A stretch of DNA of 64,000 nucleotides from Caulobacter sp. SL161 (GCF_026672375.1 NZ_JAPPRA010000001.1:1674001-1738000); one strand, 5' to 3'. Positions 18,328 to 28,014 are shown, counted from the first letter of the stretch. Notes: a model not told the origin generated them from the letters alone. Made by a program: numbers and translations.

Positions 18328-19107
18328 ATGACGGCGGAATCGGGCGGACGCGATTGGACGGGGGCGGACCTGGCGGTGGTGGTGGGCGACTACATCGCCC
18401 AGCTGGAGAAGACGCTCGCCGGCAAGCCCGTCGACCGCGCCACCCATGACCGCACCGTGCGCTTCGTCACCGGCAAGGCCGACGGCCCCATCAGCTGGAA
18501 GCAGGGCGAGATCTCGGCGGTGCTGTCGCTGATCGGCGTGCCGATCCTCAAGGACCAGCCGCCGCGCTGGGCCTATGACGACGCCCTGCTCGACGCGGTC
18601 GAGGAGCAGCTGGCCGCCAAGCCCGCCCTGCTGGCCGCCGCCGTGCGCCCCGCCGCCCTGTTCACGGCCCCCAGCGCCGTCGCCCTGATCGAGGCCGCTC
18701 CGCCGAGGCCCATGCCGATGACCGAGCGCCTGATCCAGGCCATCCAGCGGTTCGACATGGGAAGCCGCGAGGCCGACGACCGCTTCCTCAAGGGCCTGGG
18801 GATCGCCAGCGTCGTCGCCCACGAGGCCCGCCGCCTGTCGGATCGCGGTCGCCCGGACCTGGCCGGCCGCATCCGCCCCGCGCGCGGCGGCGACCCCGAG
18901 GGCTGCGACGTCATCAGCTTTGGCCTCGACGAGATCCCGCGCCTGATCGTGGTCAAGACCACCCTGGCCGGCGAGGTCGCCCCCTTCGGCCTGACCCAGG
19001 CCGAGTACGAGCTCTCCGAGGCCCAGCCCCACGCCTTCCGCATCCGCCGCGTCTACGACCTCCTGGGCGAGGCGCGGTTCTATCGGCTCAAGCCGCCGTT
19101 CGGGTGA
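18328..19107 (+). CDS. DUF3883 domain protein
   Basis: A 259-residue cytoplasmic protein. The N-terminal 60 residues (WTGADLAVVVGDYIAQLEKTLAG) match a module often found at the start of uncharacterised nuclease-associated proteins. The C-terminal part resembles DUF3883, a restriction-endonuclease-like fold: the YD-ISF-like CDVISFGLDEIPRLIVVKTTLAG, then PFGLTQAEYELSE and FRIRRVYDLL. The usual E-V-K of the catalytic motif reads V-V-K here, so activity may be lost. The gene is convergent with the R-body operon; a functional link is not established. Confidence 0.65.
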   Translation: MTAESGGRDWTGADLAVVVGDYIAQLEKTLAGKPVDRATHDRTVRFVTGKADGPISWKQGEISAVLSLIGVPILKDQPPRWAYDDALLDAVEEQLAAKPALLAAAVRPAALFTAPSAVALIEAAPPRPMPMTERLIQAIQRFDMGSREADDRFLKGLGIASVVAHEARRLSDRGRPDLAGRIRPARGGDPEGCDVISFGLDEIPRLIVVKTTLAGEVAPFGLTQAEYELSEAQPHAFRIRRVYDLLGEARFYRLKPPFG

Positions 19108-19116
19108 GGGGGCGGC

Positions 19117-19473
19117 TCAGCGCGTCGGAAATTTCTGGAGGAGCTCGGCGGCAGCTTGAGCCCGCGCAGAGAAGATATTGACCGACTGGGCCCGCATCTC
19201 GTCGGCGGCCTTCAGAACCTCCAGGTAGCGAGCTTCTCCTGTCGCCGCGAGTTGAGAGAGTGCGGCGGCGGATGCGGCGTCTGCGAGCGTTCCGACATTG
19301 CGCATGCTGTCGACCGCGTCCTGCACCGCCAGGGCGCTCGCCAAGGCGACCATCTGGTAGGCCTTGCCCGCACTGTCCGTCTGAACGGTGCTCGGCGTCA
19401 TGGTTGCTTCAGCGGCTTGGTTTAGCGCGTCGATGAGCTCGCGGGCGATGCCGTCTTGGGCGAATGCGGTCAT
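19117..19473 (-). CDS. RebB-related R-body operon protein 5
   Basis: Last gene of the minus-strand reb-like cluster. The start is taken as MTAFAQDGIARELIDAL because its ATG overlaps the TGA of the previous gene (ATGA); this gives 118 residues. The protein is Ala-rich and helical. AGKAYQMVALASALAVQDAVDSMRN resembles the central AHNAT-type helix of RebB proteins, though more divergent than the first three genes. No signal peptide or membrane span is seen. Assignment rests on the operon and composition. Confidence 0.55.
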   Translation of the reverse strand: MTAFAQDGIARELIDALNQAAEATMTPSTVQTDSAGKAYQMVALASALAVQDAVDSMRNVGTLADAASAAALSQLAATGEARYLEVLKAADEMRAQSVNIFSARAQAAAELLQKFPTR

Positions 19474-20090
19474 GATGGCTGCTCCGTGGAAGCCTTCGCG
19501 GGGACTGCAGGGGCAGCCGCAAGGGGCGGCGTATGAGGGCTGGGAACGCCCGCGCGCGCCAGCAGGTTGGCGCATGCGGCGCTGATCAAGGCTTGGCTGA
19601 CGATACGGTCGGCCTGTTGTCGCGCCACCGCGTTCTGCATCGCCAGGCTAAGGGCCTGAGATGTCATTGCGTCCAGAAACGCGGCGCTCTCGGGCTTCGC
19701 TAACCCCAAGGCCAACAGGTCTGCGGTCGTCGCCGTGGACAGGATCTGGTTGTTCATGGGTCCACTTGCTTCGTTTGTCCCGCTGGCCTTGGTCCCATCG
19801 TCGCTACTCGGGCCTGTAGGCCTGACGTCGTCGCGGCCCTCCGGCGCCTGCGCGGCGTCTTCGGAGGGCGGTACGAAATCCGTCGTCGCCGCGTTGGCCT
19901 GAGCGACCGCGGCCTGGGCTTGCAGCGCTGACTCAAGATGGGCAGGCTGCGCCGCGGGGGAAATCTCCGCTTCAGCGGCAGCATTTGCAGGCGTGACCGG
20001 GGGCGCAGTCGGCTCGATCGCGGGCGACGGGCCCGTATCAACGCTAGAAGGCGCGGTGGAGGCGCTGGGCTTGGCCGGGCGCTTAGCCAT
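19470..20090 (-). CDS. RebB-related protein with long Pro/Ala-rich N-terminus
   Basis: Fourth gene of the R-body cluster, about 206 residues if started at MAKRPAKPSAS; an ATG five codons upstream is possible. Residues 1-115 are Pro/Ala/Ser-rich low complexity, with no fold visible. The C-terminal 90 residues (MNNQILSTATTADLLALGL, ALSLAMQNAVARQQADRIVSQALISAACANLL) follow the RebB pattern of an Ala-rich helix with xAxxNAxxxQQ. The gene overlaps both neighbours by a few bases. A RebB-like tail on a disordered arm could be a connector or regulator of ribbon assembly; that is inference. Confidence 0.6.
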   Translation of the reverse strand: MAKRPAKPSASTAPSSVDTGPSPAIEPTAPPVTPANAAAEAEISPAAQPAHLESALQAQAAVAQANAATTDFVPPSEDAAQAPEGRDDVRPTGPSSDDGTKASGTNEASGPMNNQILSTATTADLLALGLAKPESAAFLDAMTSQALSLAMQNAVARQQADRIVSQALISAACANLLARAGVPSPHTPPLAAAPAVPAKASTEQPS

Positions 20091-20352
20091 GCTTCTCGGC
20101 TCCATTCAGGGTTCTGGCCGCGCCGCTGACCGAGGCATAGATCAGTGCGACGCCTTGCGTGGTGACCGCTTGCGCGATGATTTGCATCTGTTGGTGCGCG
20201 AAGGTGGCGTTGTGCGCCGCGAGCGCCAAGGCGTGCGATGTCGCCTGGAAGAGGTTGCCGGCCGCGACTGCGGGGGCTGACCCCAGGGTCATCGTATTGC
20301 TTTGAGAGACGGAGTCGGTGATCTGGTCATTAACTGCGGTCGGGAAAGCCAT
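20083..20352 (-). CDS. RebB family R-body protein
   Basis: An 89-residue small helical protein. It opens MAFPTAVNDQITDSVSQSN, continues APAVAAGNLFQATSHALALA, then AAHNATFAHQQMQIIAQAV and TTQGVALIYA: the RebB family signature almost throughout. RebB-type proteins polymerise into R bodies, coiled protein ribbons that unroll with pH change in Caedibacter endosymbionts and are linked to killing of host cells. It sits eight bases after the preceding gene (20361), with which it shares the N-terminal motif. Confidence 0.88.
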   Translation of the reverse strand: MAFPTAVNDQITDSVSQSNTMTLGSAPAVAAGNLFQATSHALALAAHNATFAHQQMQIIAQAVTTQGVALIYASVSGAARTLNGAEKHG

Positions 20353-20360
20353 GTCAGACC

Positions 20361-20627
20361 TCAGGAGAGTATGCTTTTGGTCGCCATCCCGCTCGACGCG
20401 GTTGTAAGCGAGTAGAGCGTTGCGACGCCTTGTGTCGTCGCGGCTTGAGCCGTCACATAGTTCTGTTGCTGGCTATTGGTGGCGTTGTGTGCGGCATTCG
20501 CCAGCGCCTGAGCTGTCGCTTGAAACAAGGTCCCCATCGCAACCGCCGGGGCGTCCGCCAGGACATTGACATTGACCTGGGAGACCGCGTCGGTGATCTG
20601 GTCGTTGACTGAGGTCGGAAAAGCCAT
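20361..20627 (-). CDS. RebB family R-body protein
   Basis: An 88-residue RebB homologue. The start MAFPTSVNDQITDAVSQVN was chosen because GAAGGAGAAA lies ideally upstream and its paralogues begin identically; a longer frame has no such site. Further family blocks are DAPAVAMGTLFQATAQALAN, AAHNATNSQQQNYVTAQA and TTQGVATLYSL. It is nearly collinear with the two flanking RebB proteins, showing tandem duplication. R-body structural subunits are the known role of the family; no experiment exists for this copy. Confidence 0.9.
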   Translation of the reverse strand: MAFPTSVNDQITDAVSQVNVNVLADAPAVAMGTLFQATAQALANAAHNATNSQQQNYVTAQAATTQGVATLYSLTTASSGMATKSILS

Positions 20628-20737
20628 GGTGTTTCTCCTTCTCTTCCTGGATGCGCGCGTACGCGCGGAACCGCGCAACCGAGATTCCGGTTTGATTTAA
20701 GCGATTGAAATAATGCCTCAATCGCGCTGAGCAGGCG

Positions 20738-21022
20738 CTAGAGGCCTTGCGGGGTGTCGGCCAGCACGGCCTTCGTCGCTGCGCCTGCGGCGCCGGTATC
20801 GAGTGAGTAGAGCGTTGCTACGCCCATTGTCGTGGCGGCTTGTGCGGTGATGTAGGCTTGCTGCTGCGCCGCCGTCGCGTTGTGCGCTGCGTTCGCCAGG
20901 GCTTGAGCTGTTGCTTGATACAGGCTCCCCAGCGCCATTGCGGGCGCTTCTGCAAGCACGCTGACATTCGTTTGGGAAACCGAGTCGGTGATTTGGTTAT
21001 TGACCGCCGTGGGATAGGCCAT
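20738..21022 (-). CDS. RebB family R-body protein, first gene of the cluster
   Basis: A 94-residue RebB homologue beginning MAYPTAVNNQITDSVSQTN (GAGGAC upstream), followed by EAPAMALGSLYQATAQALAN, AAHNATAAQQQAYITAQA and TTMGVATLYSLDTG. The longest possible frame starts 34 codons upstream, but that extension matches no paralogue. It lies downstream of the lepA terminator, so transcription must start between 21023 and 21167. About 110 bases separate it from the next RebB gene, more than elsewhere in the cluster, leaving room for an internal promoter. Confidence 0.9.
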   Translation of the reverse strand: MAYPTAVNNQITDSVSQTNVSVLAEAPAMALGSLYQATAQALANAAHNATAAQQQAYITAQAATTMGVATLYSLDTGAAGAATKAVLADTPQGL

Positions 21023-21166
21023 TGGGTCCTCGCTTTGGAACGCGCCGAAGGTCTTGGTCGCGGCTGTCGCAGCTAACGGTGTTATCCCACAATCTGAAAG
21101 TGCCTTTTTGCACAGCTTTCGCAATAATGGCGTTGCTGGGCGGGCTTAGCCGGCGACGCGGCAACA

Positions 21167-21197
21167 AAACGCCCCCGCCAGTCTCCCGGCGGGGGCG
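21167..21197 (-). terminator. Rho-independent terminator of lepA
   Basis: Perfect 10-bp GC stem (21170-21179 with 21188-21197, arms CGCCCCCGCC / GGCGGGGGCG) and an 8-nt loop, followed on the minus strand by GTTTTGTTG. It lies 36 bases past the lepA stop and isolates the reb-like cluster from lepA transcription. Confidence 0.8.
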
Positions 21198-21232
21198 CTC
21201 AAAACTCCACGATCCGGCGCTGACCGCCCCGA

Positions 21233-23041
<1,809 letters not shown>

Positions 23042-23118
23042 GCGCGTGCGCATATCACATTTGCGCCGCTTCGCGAGGGGCGTTGCGGTCGCGGTGGGGG
23101 CTTGGCGCGCGGTTATGC

Positions 23119-23133
23119 TTAACCGCGCGTTAA
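23119..23133. promoter_or_regulatory. CtrA-type binding site between lepA and DUF1134 gene
   Basis: Perfect TTAA-N7-TTAA (N7 = CCGCGCG), the consensus of the Caulobacter cell-cycle regulator CtrA. It lies 78 bases upstream of lepA and 71 bases upstream of the divergent DUF1134 gene. Occupancy is inferred. Confidence 0.6.
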
Positions 23134-23203
23134 GTTTGGAGCCCCAAACCGGACGCAATGGCTTGCAACTGTGTTGCAAACAATTCCATCCGGAGGCCCT
23201 GAC

Positions 23204-23920
23204 ATGGACCGTCGCAAGCTGATCCTCTCGAGCGCCGCCCTGGGCCTGTCGACCGTCGCGTCGGAGGCCCTGGCTCGCCAGCGCATCACCTCCGAGCAAT
23301 TGCCGCCCGCCCAGCCGATCACCGATCCCAATGCGCCGCCGCCTGCGCCGCAGGAAACCTACGCGCCGCCGCCACCGCCCCCGGAGGCCGCGCCGGTCTC
23401 AAGCGGCATGACGCCCACCTATGATACGGGCCGGGTCCAGACCTACTCGGCCGACGAGATGATCCGCGCCACGTCGGACTTCCTGGGCGTCACGGCCGAG
23501 AGCGCGGGCGCAGCGATCGAGAAGGTGTTCAAGGACAAGGGCCAGCCCACCGCCTATATCGCCGGCGAAGAGGGCTCGGGCGCGTTCATCGCCGGCCTGC
23601 GCTATGGCCGGGGCCTGCTGTACATGAAGGGGCGTCCGACCATGGAGGTCTTCTGGCAGGGCCCGACCATCGGCTGGGACTGGGGCGGCAACGCCAGCCG
23701 CGTCTTCACTCTGTGCTATGACCTGCAGTATCCGGACGCCATCTTCCGCCGCTTCCCGGGCGTGGAGGGCAGCGCCTACCTCGTGGGCGGCCTCGGCGTG
23801 AACTATCAGAAGGCCGACGAGATCACCCTGGCCCCGATCCGCGCGGGCGTCGGCCTGCGTCTGGGCGCCAATGTCGGCTATCTGGGCTACAGCCGCCAGC
23901 GCCGCCGGCTGCCGTTCTAA
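23204..23920 (+). CDS. DUF1134 family exported protein
   Basis: Taken from [24 protein letters not shown], a 238-residue protein with a signal peptide carrying an RRKLIL twin-arginine-like motif. A Pro-rich linker (residues 35-68) precedes the DUF1134 domain: [41 protein letters not shown] and [21 protein letters not shown]. The family is an alphaproteobacterial periplasmic protein of unknown function whose fold recalls small lipid-binding sandwiches. It is divergent from lepA across a CtrA box, which suggests cell-cycle-timed expression. Confidence 0.88.
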   Translation: MDRRKLILSSAALGLSTVASEALARQRITSEQLPPAQPITDPNAPPPAPQETYAPPPPPPEAAPVSSGMTPTYDTGRVQTYSADEMIRATSDFLGVTAESAGAAIEKVFKDKGQPTAYIAGEEGSGAFIAGLRYGRGLLYMKGRPTMEVFWQGPTIGWDWGGNASRVFTLCYDLQYPDAIFRRFPGVEGSAYLVGGLGVNYQKADEITLAPIRAGVGLRLGANVGYLGYSRQRRRLPF

Positions 23921-23961
23921 GGAGCGATGGCTCTCCTGCGGCGCGGGAGAGCCTCAGATCC

Positions 23962-24489
23962 TCAGGACTTGGCGACCTTGGCGTTCAGCCAGTCCATCAC
24001 GGCCAGCAGCACGCCTGACACCACGAAGGACAGGTGGACCATCACCAGCCAGAACAGGCGCACCTGGTCCACGGTCTGTCCGGGCTCGGTCAGCTTCAGG
24101 AACGCCTTGAGCAGGGCGATGGCCGAGATCGCCACGATCGAGGCGATCAGCTTCATCTTCAGGCCCGAGAAGTCGACCGTGCCCATCCAGTCGGGGCGAT
24201 CCTCGTGGCTGGCGGTGTCGATCTTGGAGACGAAGTTCTCGTAGCCGGACAGGATGACGATCACCATCAGATTGGCCGCCAAAGAGAGGTCGATCAGGGT
24301 GAGCGCCATCAGGATGGCGCTTTCGGGCGTCATCGACGGAACGCGCGGCAACTCCTGGAACAGCTCCTGGAAGAACACCACCATCAGGGCCGCCAGGGCC
24401 ACGACCAGGCCCACATAGAACGGCGCCATCAGCCAGCGTGACGCGAACAGACCGCGTTCCAGCCAGGTTTCCAGAACAGGTTTCTTCAT
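23962..24489 (-). CDS. UPF0114 (YqhA) family membrane protein
   Basis: A 175-residue inner-membrane protein with four spans (about 13-40, 58-82, 108-128 and 142-165). Family marks are FASRWLMAPFYVGLVVALA, TLIDLSLAANLMVIVILSGYENFVSK and the following DWMGTVDFSGLKMKLIASIVAISAI, as in YqhA/TIGR00645. Function is unknown; some relatives are reported near transport or stress genes. No partner on the same strand is adjacent, and the DUF1134 gene converges on it. Confidence 0.88.
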   Translation of the reverse strand: MKKPVLETWLERGLFASRWLMAPFYVGLVVALAALMVVFFQELFQELPRVPSMTPESAILMALTLIDLSLAANLMVIVILSGYENFVSKIDTASHEDRPDWMGTVDFSGLKMKLIASIVAISAIALLKAFLKLTEPGQTVDQVRLFWLVMVHLSFVVSGVLLAVMDWLNAKVAKS

Positions 24490-24537
24490 GTGGCCCTCCG
24501 ATGCGCCCCTGCCTCTAGAGCGCCAGCATGACGGTAT

Positions 24538-26232
24538 CTAGCGGGCGAAAGCCACCGCATATCGGAAGCTCCGCCGTTCGCCCGCCGGGAGCGTGACCCG
24601 CCAGGCCACCTGACCTTGCCGGATGTCGTGCTTCTGGGGTTCGGCCACGACCTTGAACTGCGGCGCGCCGGGATCGTGACGGATCTCTACCGTGATCGGC
24701 GCGGTCTTGGCGTTGGCGAGGTCGACCTCGTAGGTGCGGCGCACACGGCCTTTCGACAGCGTCCGTTCCTCGACGAGGCGCGGCCGGGCGTGGACGTCCA
24801 TGGCGCGGCCGATGACGAGGTCCAGAGGCTCTCCCACCGCCACGTCCCGCACCGCCTGCTCGCCGGCGAAGGTCGGGCGGCCCGCAGCGGTCTCGATCGC
24901 CGACAAGGCGCCCGAGGGCAGGGGCTTGCCTAGGCCATTGGCGGTCTTGTTCTCAAGCCGCAGCACGACATCGGGCGTGATCAACGGCGCATCCGCCGGG
25001 TCATAGCCGTCATAGCTGTCCATCGCGACAGCGTAGAGCCGCTGGAAGGCGACGTCCTTCTGGTCCAGGAAGGCCACCTGCTTGGTCTGCCGGGCGTTCA
25101 GGGTGACCGGCTCGGGCAGGGTGTAGAGCTTGTAGTCGCCCAGGTTCGACTGCTCGGCCAGTTTGGCGCGCGCGCCGGTGACCATGATCTCCTCGGCGCC
25201 GAACCGGGCCATCGGCGCGGCCGACATCACCGGGGGGATGGGCAGAGGCGGGGGCGGCGGCGGCGGTGGTGGCGGCGCCTGGCCGAAGTGGGTGGTGTCC
25301 ATCGGCCAACAGGCGCGGTGAATGGATCGAGCCTCGCCCCTATCCACGCGGACGGGCCTGCGCGCCAGCTTTCCCGCCACCGCCTGGGTCTTGGCGTCGG
25401 CGAACCGGCTGCCGCCGCTGTTCACCAGGGTCAGCCAGCCGGTAAGGTCCAGGCGCTGACCGTCCGGATGGATCCGCGCCACATAGTCGGCCTGCCAGTT
25501 CACGCCCAGCGCCAGGTACGAGACCGTCAGTTTCGCCCGCGTGGGCGCCGGGACCTCGACGATGGTCGAGAGGCTGGGCTTGTCGGTCAGGCCCTCGGGG
25601 ACGGCCCCCAGCACCAGACGCTCCGGCCCGCCCGAGCAGCCCAGGGCTTCCACGCCCTCGGCCGTGCGAACCATCAGGCCAGAGGGACCCTGGACCAGCG
25701 TGGCGTCGACCGTCTGCTGGCGGCCGGTCTTACGGTTGGTGCGCACCACCTTGATCGGCTGGCCCAGCGAGCGCTCGATCAGGGTTCCGGGGCTCAAGAG
25801 GGCGTAGTCATAGTTGCGCTCGACCGCCTTGCCGGGCAGCCCCTCGACCGCCGCGCTCTGCGGGATCAGGCCTTCAGCGACGCCGTCGAACCGCAGCGTG
25901 TGGCGGCCGGCGGGCAGGTCGACCGTGCGGGTCTCGGTGACCAGAACGAGGCCCTTGTCGCGCGCCTGCTGACGGGCCCAGGACGACATGGCCTGGAACG
26001 GTCCGTCGCCGTCGCGATAGAGGGTGATCGCCACGGTCTCAGGCGCGCGCGACGCGATGGTCTCGGCGTGGGCGGGGAGCGCGAAGCCGAGCGCGAGGGC
26101 CAAAATCCTCCCCCCAAGGGGGAGGTGTCCGCAGAGCGGACGGAGGGGGAAGTGGCCGGGGCGGAGAGGTCTTCCCCCTCCGTCGCCTGCGGCGACACCT
26201 CCCCCTCGGGGGGAGGATCTGTTCATCACCAC
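24538..26232 (-). CDS. DUF4139 domain protein with repeat-derived N-terminus
   Basis: A 564-residue exported protein, paralogue of the gene just upstream, whose stop its ATG overlaps. The first 43 residues are Gly/Pro/Arg-rich and are encoded by a palindromic intergenic repeat (26105-26220). The true signal-like segment RILALALGFALPAHA comes only after it. The mature part contains the DUF4139 pattern (GVNWQADYVARI, WLTLVNSGGSRFADAKTQ) and a run of ten prolines near residue 310. Then comes the plug-like GAEEIMVTGARAKLAEQSNL before LGDYKLYTLPEPVTL. A TTG inside the signal sequence may be the working start. Biochemical role unknown. Confidence 0.75.
   Translation of the reverse strand: MVMNRSSPRGGGVAAGDGGGRPLRPGHFPLRPLCGHLPLGGRILALALGFALPAHAETIASRAPETVAITLYRDGDGPFQAMSSWARQQARDKGLVLVTETRTVDLPAGRHTLRFDGVAEGLIPQSAAVEGLPGKAVERNYDYALLSPGTLIERSLGQPIKVVRTNRKTGRQQTVDATLVQGPSGLMVRTAEGVEALGCSGGPERLVLGAVPEGLTDKPSLSTIVEVPAPTRAKLTVSYLALGVNWQADYVARIHPDGQRLDLTGWLTLVNSGGSRFADAKTQAVAGKLARRPVRVDRGEARSIHRACWPMDTTHFGQAPPPPPPPPPPLPIPPVMSAAPMARFGAEEIMVTGARAKLAEQSNLGDYKLYTLPEPVTLNARQTKQVAFLDQKDVAFQRLYAVAMDSYDGYDPADAPLITPDVVLRLENKTANGLGKPLPSGALSAIETAAGRPTFAGEQAVRDVAVGEPLDLVIGRAMDVHARPRLVEERTLSKGRVRRTYEVDLANAKTAPITVEIRHDPGAPQFKVVAEPQKHDIRQGQVAWRVTLPAGERRSFRYAVAFAR
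26105..26220. repeat. Palindromic repeat, GGGGGAGG family, copy 1
   Basis: About 116 bases bounded by AATCCTCCCCCC and GGGGGGAGGATC, with inner motifs GGAGGTGTCCGC, GGAGGGGGAAGTGGCCGG and CTTCCCCCTCCGTCG. The arms pair with each other. A closely similar element occurs at 29663. Here it lies inside the reading frame of the second DUF4139 gene. Confidence 0.8.
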
Positions 26233-27596
26233 CCCGTCTCGACCGTGAAGGTCAGCACGGTTTCACCATTGGCGGGCACGGGGACGCTCCAGCCCAGGGT
26301 CCCGGCGTCGATGCGGCGGCCCTTCAGGCTCTCGGCCTTGACGGTGCTGTCACGCCCAAGGCCTCCTTGACGCAGCTCCACCGTCACCGGCTGGTCCTTG
26401 GCGTTGCGCAGCAGGTACTTCATCTCGTAGCGGGTCAGGCGCTTGGAGACGCGGGACTCCGCCACCAAGGTCGCCTGGCTGGAGACGTCGAAGGCCTCGC
26501 CGGTCTTGATGGAGAGCTCCGATCCGGCGGGGGTGTGGCCGATCGCGTTTTCGCCGACGAACTTCGGATCGCCGGCGGCGTCGCGCATATAGACCCGCAT
26601 CGTGCCCATCGGCAGCTGGCTGCCCAGGCCCGCGAGGCGAGCGTTGCTGAACTGGATGGCGACCACGGCCTTGGTGGGCTCGGCCTGGCTGGTGAACCAG
26701 CCCTCGCGGACCTCATAGACCTTCTTGGCGGTGACGCCCTGGGCCGACAGGAAGCCGACCTGCTTGTTCTGGTTGGAGGCGATCGTGGTGCGCTCGGGCA
26801 GGGGATAGACGTAGTAGTCGGCCACGCGCTCGCCGACGCCGCTTTCGGTTCCGGCGCTGATCATGCCGGGCGACCGGCTCGAACGATAGCCGCCGTCGTT
26901 CAGCTGGTTGACGTCGCCCGCCACCAGTTGGGTCCGCGCGTTCTCGAACGGCGTGCCGGAATTGTTCGACAGGGTGATCCAGCCCTGCAGGTCCATCGTG
27001 CTCTTGGCCTCGTCGAACAGGGCGACATAGTCGGCCTTCCACGACAGGCCCGAGGTCAGGTAGCTGAGCTTGGCCTGCCGGGCCCCGGCGCCGGCGGCCT
27101 CGACGCTCACCGACAGGGTCGGGCGAGCGCGCAGCGTCTCGGGCACCTTGTCGAAGATCACGCGGGTAGGAACGCCGTCGTCGCGCAGAACCTCGATGCG
27201 GTCGCCGATCTTCAGCACCACGCCTTCGTTGGCGGCCAGGACGGTGGCGACCTCGGTGGTCTCCTTGCCGTCGCCGGGATTGGTGCGGACGATCTTCACC
27301 TGCTGGCCGACCGCCTTTTCCATCAGCTTGTCGGGCGTCAGCAGATCATAGTCGAAGTTCTGCTCCAGGATCGTCACCCCGGGCGCCGACAGGCTGACCG
27401 TCTCGGGCCGGATCGCGGCGGAGACGTCCTTGAACTCCAGCTTCTGCCGCCCGGCCTTCAGGTCCAGCGAGCGGGCGTCCTCCACCAGGGCGAGGTTTGA
27501 ATTGTAGATGGTGACCGAGACGTCGCGGCCCTGCGCCTGGGCCGTGAGCGGGGCGAGTAGCAGCGCGGCCGAGGCCAGCAGCATGCGGCGGTTCAT
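26226..27596 (-). CDS. DUF4139 domain protein
   Basis: A 456-residue exported protein. Signal peptide MNRRMLLASAALLLAPLTAQA, then an N-terminal domain (VSVTIYNSNLALVEDARSLDL, FKDVSAAIRPETVSL) typical of proteins carrying DUF4139, and the DUF4139 body (YLTSGLSWKADYVALFDEAK, GWITLSNNSGTPFENARTQL, VYPLPERTTIASNQNKQVGFL). The C-terminal half is rich in beta strands. The gene is about 20 percent shorter than its downstream twin. Predicted to be periplasmic; a binding or structural role is likely but unknown. Confidence 0.88.
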   Translation of the reverse strand: MNRRMLLASAALLLAPLTAQAQGRDVSVTIYNSNLALVEDARSLDLKAGRQKLEFKDVSAAIRPETVSLSAPGVTILEQNFDYDLLTPDKLMEKAVGQQVKIVRTNPGDGKETTEVATVLAANEGVVLKIGDRIEVLRDDGVPTRVIFDKVPETLRARPTLSVSVEAAGAGARQAKLSYLTSGLSWKADYVALFDEAKSTMDLQGWITLSNNSGTPFENARTQLVAGDVNQLNDGGYRSSRSPGMISAGTESGVGERVADYYVYPLPERTTIASNQNKQVGFLSAQGVTAKKVYEVREGWFTSQAEPTKAVVAIQFSNARLAGLGSQLPMGTMRVYMRDAAGDPKFVGENAIGHTPAGSELSIKTGEAFDVSSQATLVAESRVSKRLTRYEMKYLLRNAKDQPVTVELRQGGLGRDSTVKAESLKGRRIDAGTLGWSVPVPANGETVLTFTVETGW

Positions 27597-27695
27597 CGAC
27601 GTCCTCCCGTGTATTTACAGAGGTAAGCTACACGGGAGTATGGCGAAGTCTAGGCCGGGTTGAGTGGGCCACGCAGCATCGCGTGCCTCACAGGC

Positions 27696-27932
27696 TCAAA
27701 GGTTTGAAAACGGTGGGCCTCCAAGGAATATCGGTTCTAGCCAATTGGGGCCGAAGCCCCGGTTCAGACTGCCCGTCTCCTGATTGGCGGCCCGCCGTTT
27801 CGCGACGTCGATCGAAGGTTCGATGAAGTGCAAGATCGCGGATCTGTCGCTCCTGCTTCGAAGCGTGCGAAGCACGCCTCGGCTGGAAATGTCGATCGTC
27901 CAAAAGTGATGTTGAGAGTCGAAGTCTTGCAT
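27696..27932 (-). CDS. Small hypothetical protein
   Basis: A 78-residue frame opening MQDFDSQHHFWTIDISSRGV and ending PIFLGGPPFSNL. It is supported by AAGGAGATGGCACA directly upstream of the ATG, an excellent Shine-Dalgarno match at good spacing. No signal peptide, span or known domain is visible, and the base composition is lower in GC than the flanks. It is the best candidate for what fills the 420-base gap between the DUF4139 pair and msrA. Confidence 0.45.
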   Translation of the reverse strand: MQDFDSQHHFWTIDISSRGVLRTLRSRSDRSAILHFIEPSIDVAKRRAANQETGSLNRGFGPNWLEPIFLGGPPFSNL

Positions 27933-28014
27933 TGTGCCATCTCCTTTTTTGGGTCGGCAGCACGATTATGCAGGACGAATTGGAGGTCTCAGGGAGCCGC
28001 TACTGACTGGTGTT

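Noticed and set aside
21075-21110. Sigma-54-like GGCAC...TTG motif upstream of the reb-like cluster
   Set aside because: The spacing between the GG and the TTG elements is two bases longer than the strict -24/-12 rule allows, so it is not called as a promoter.
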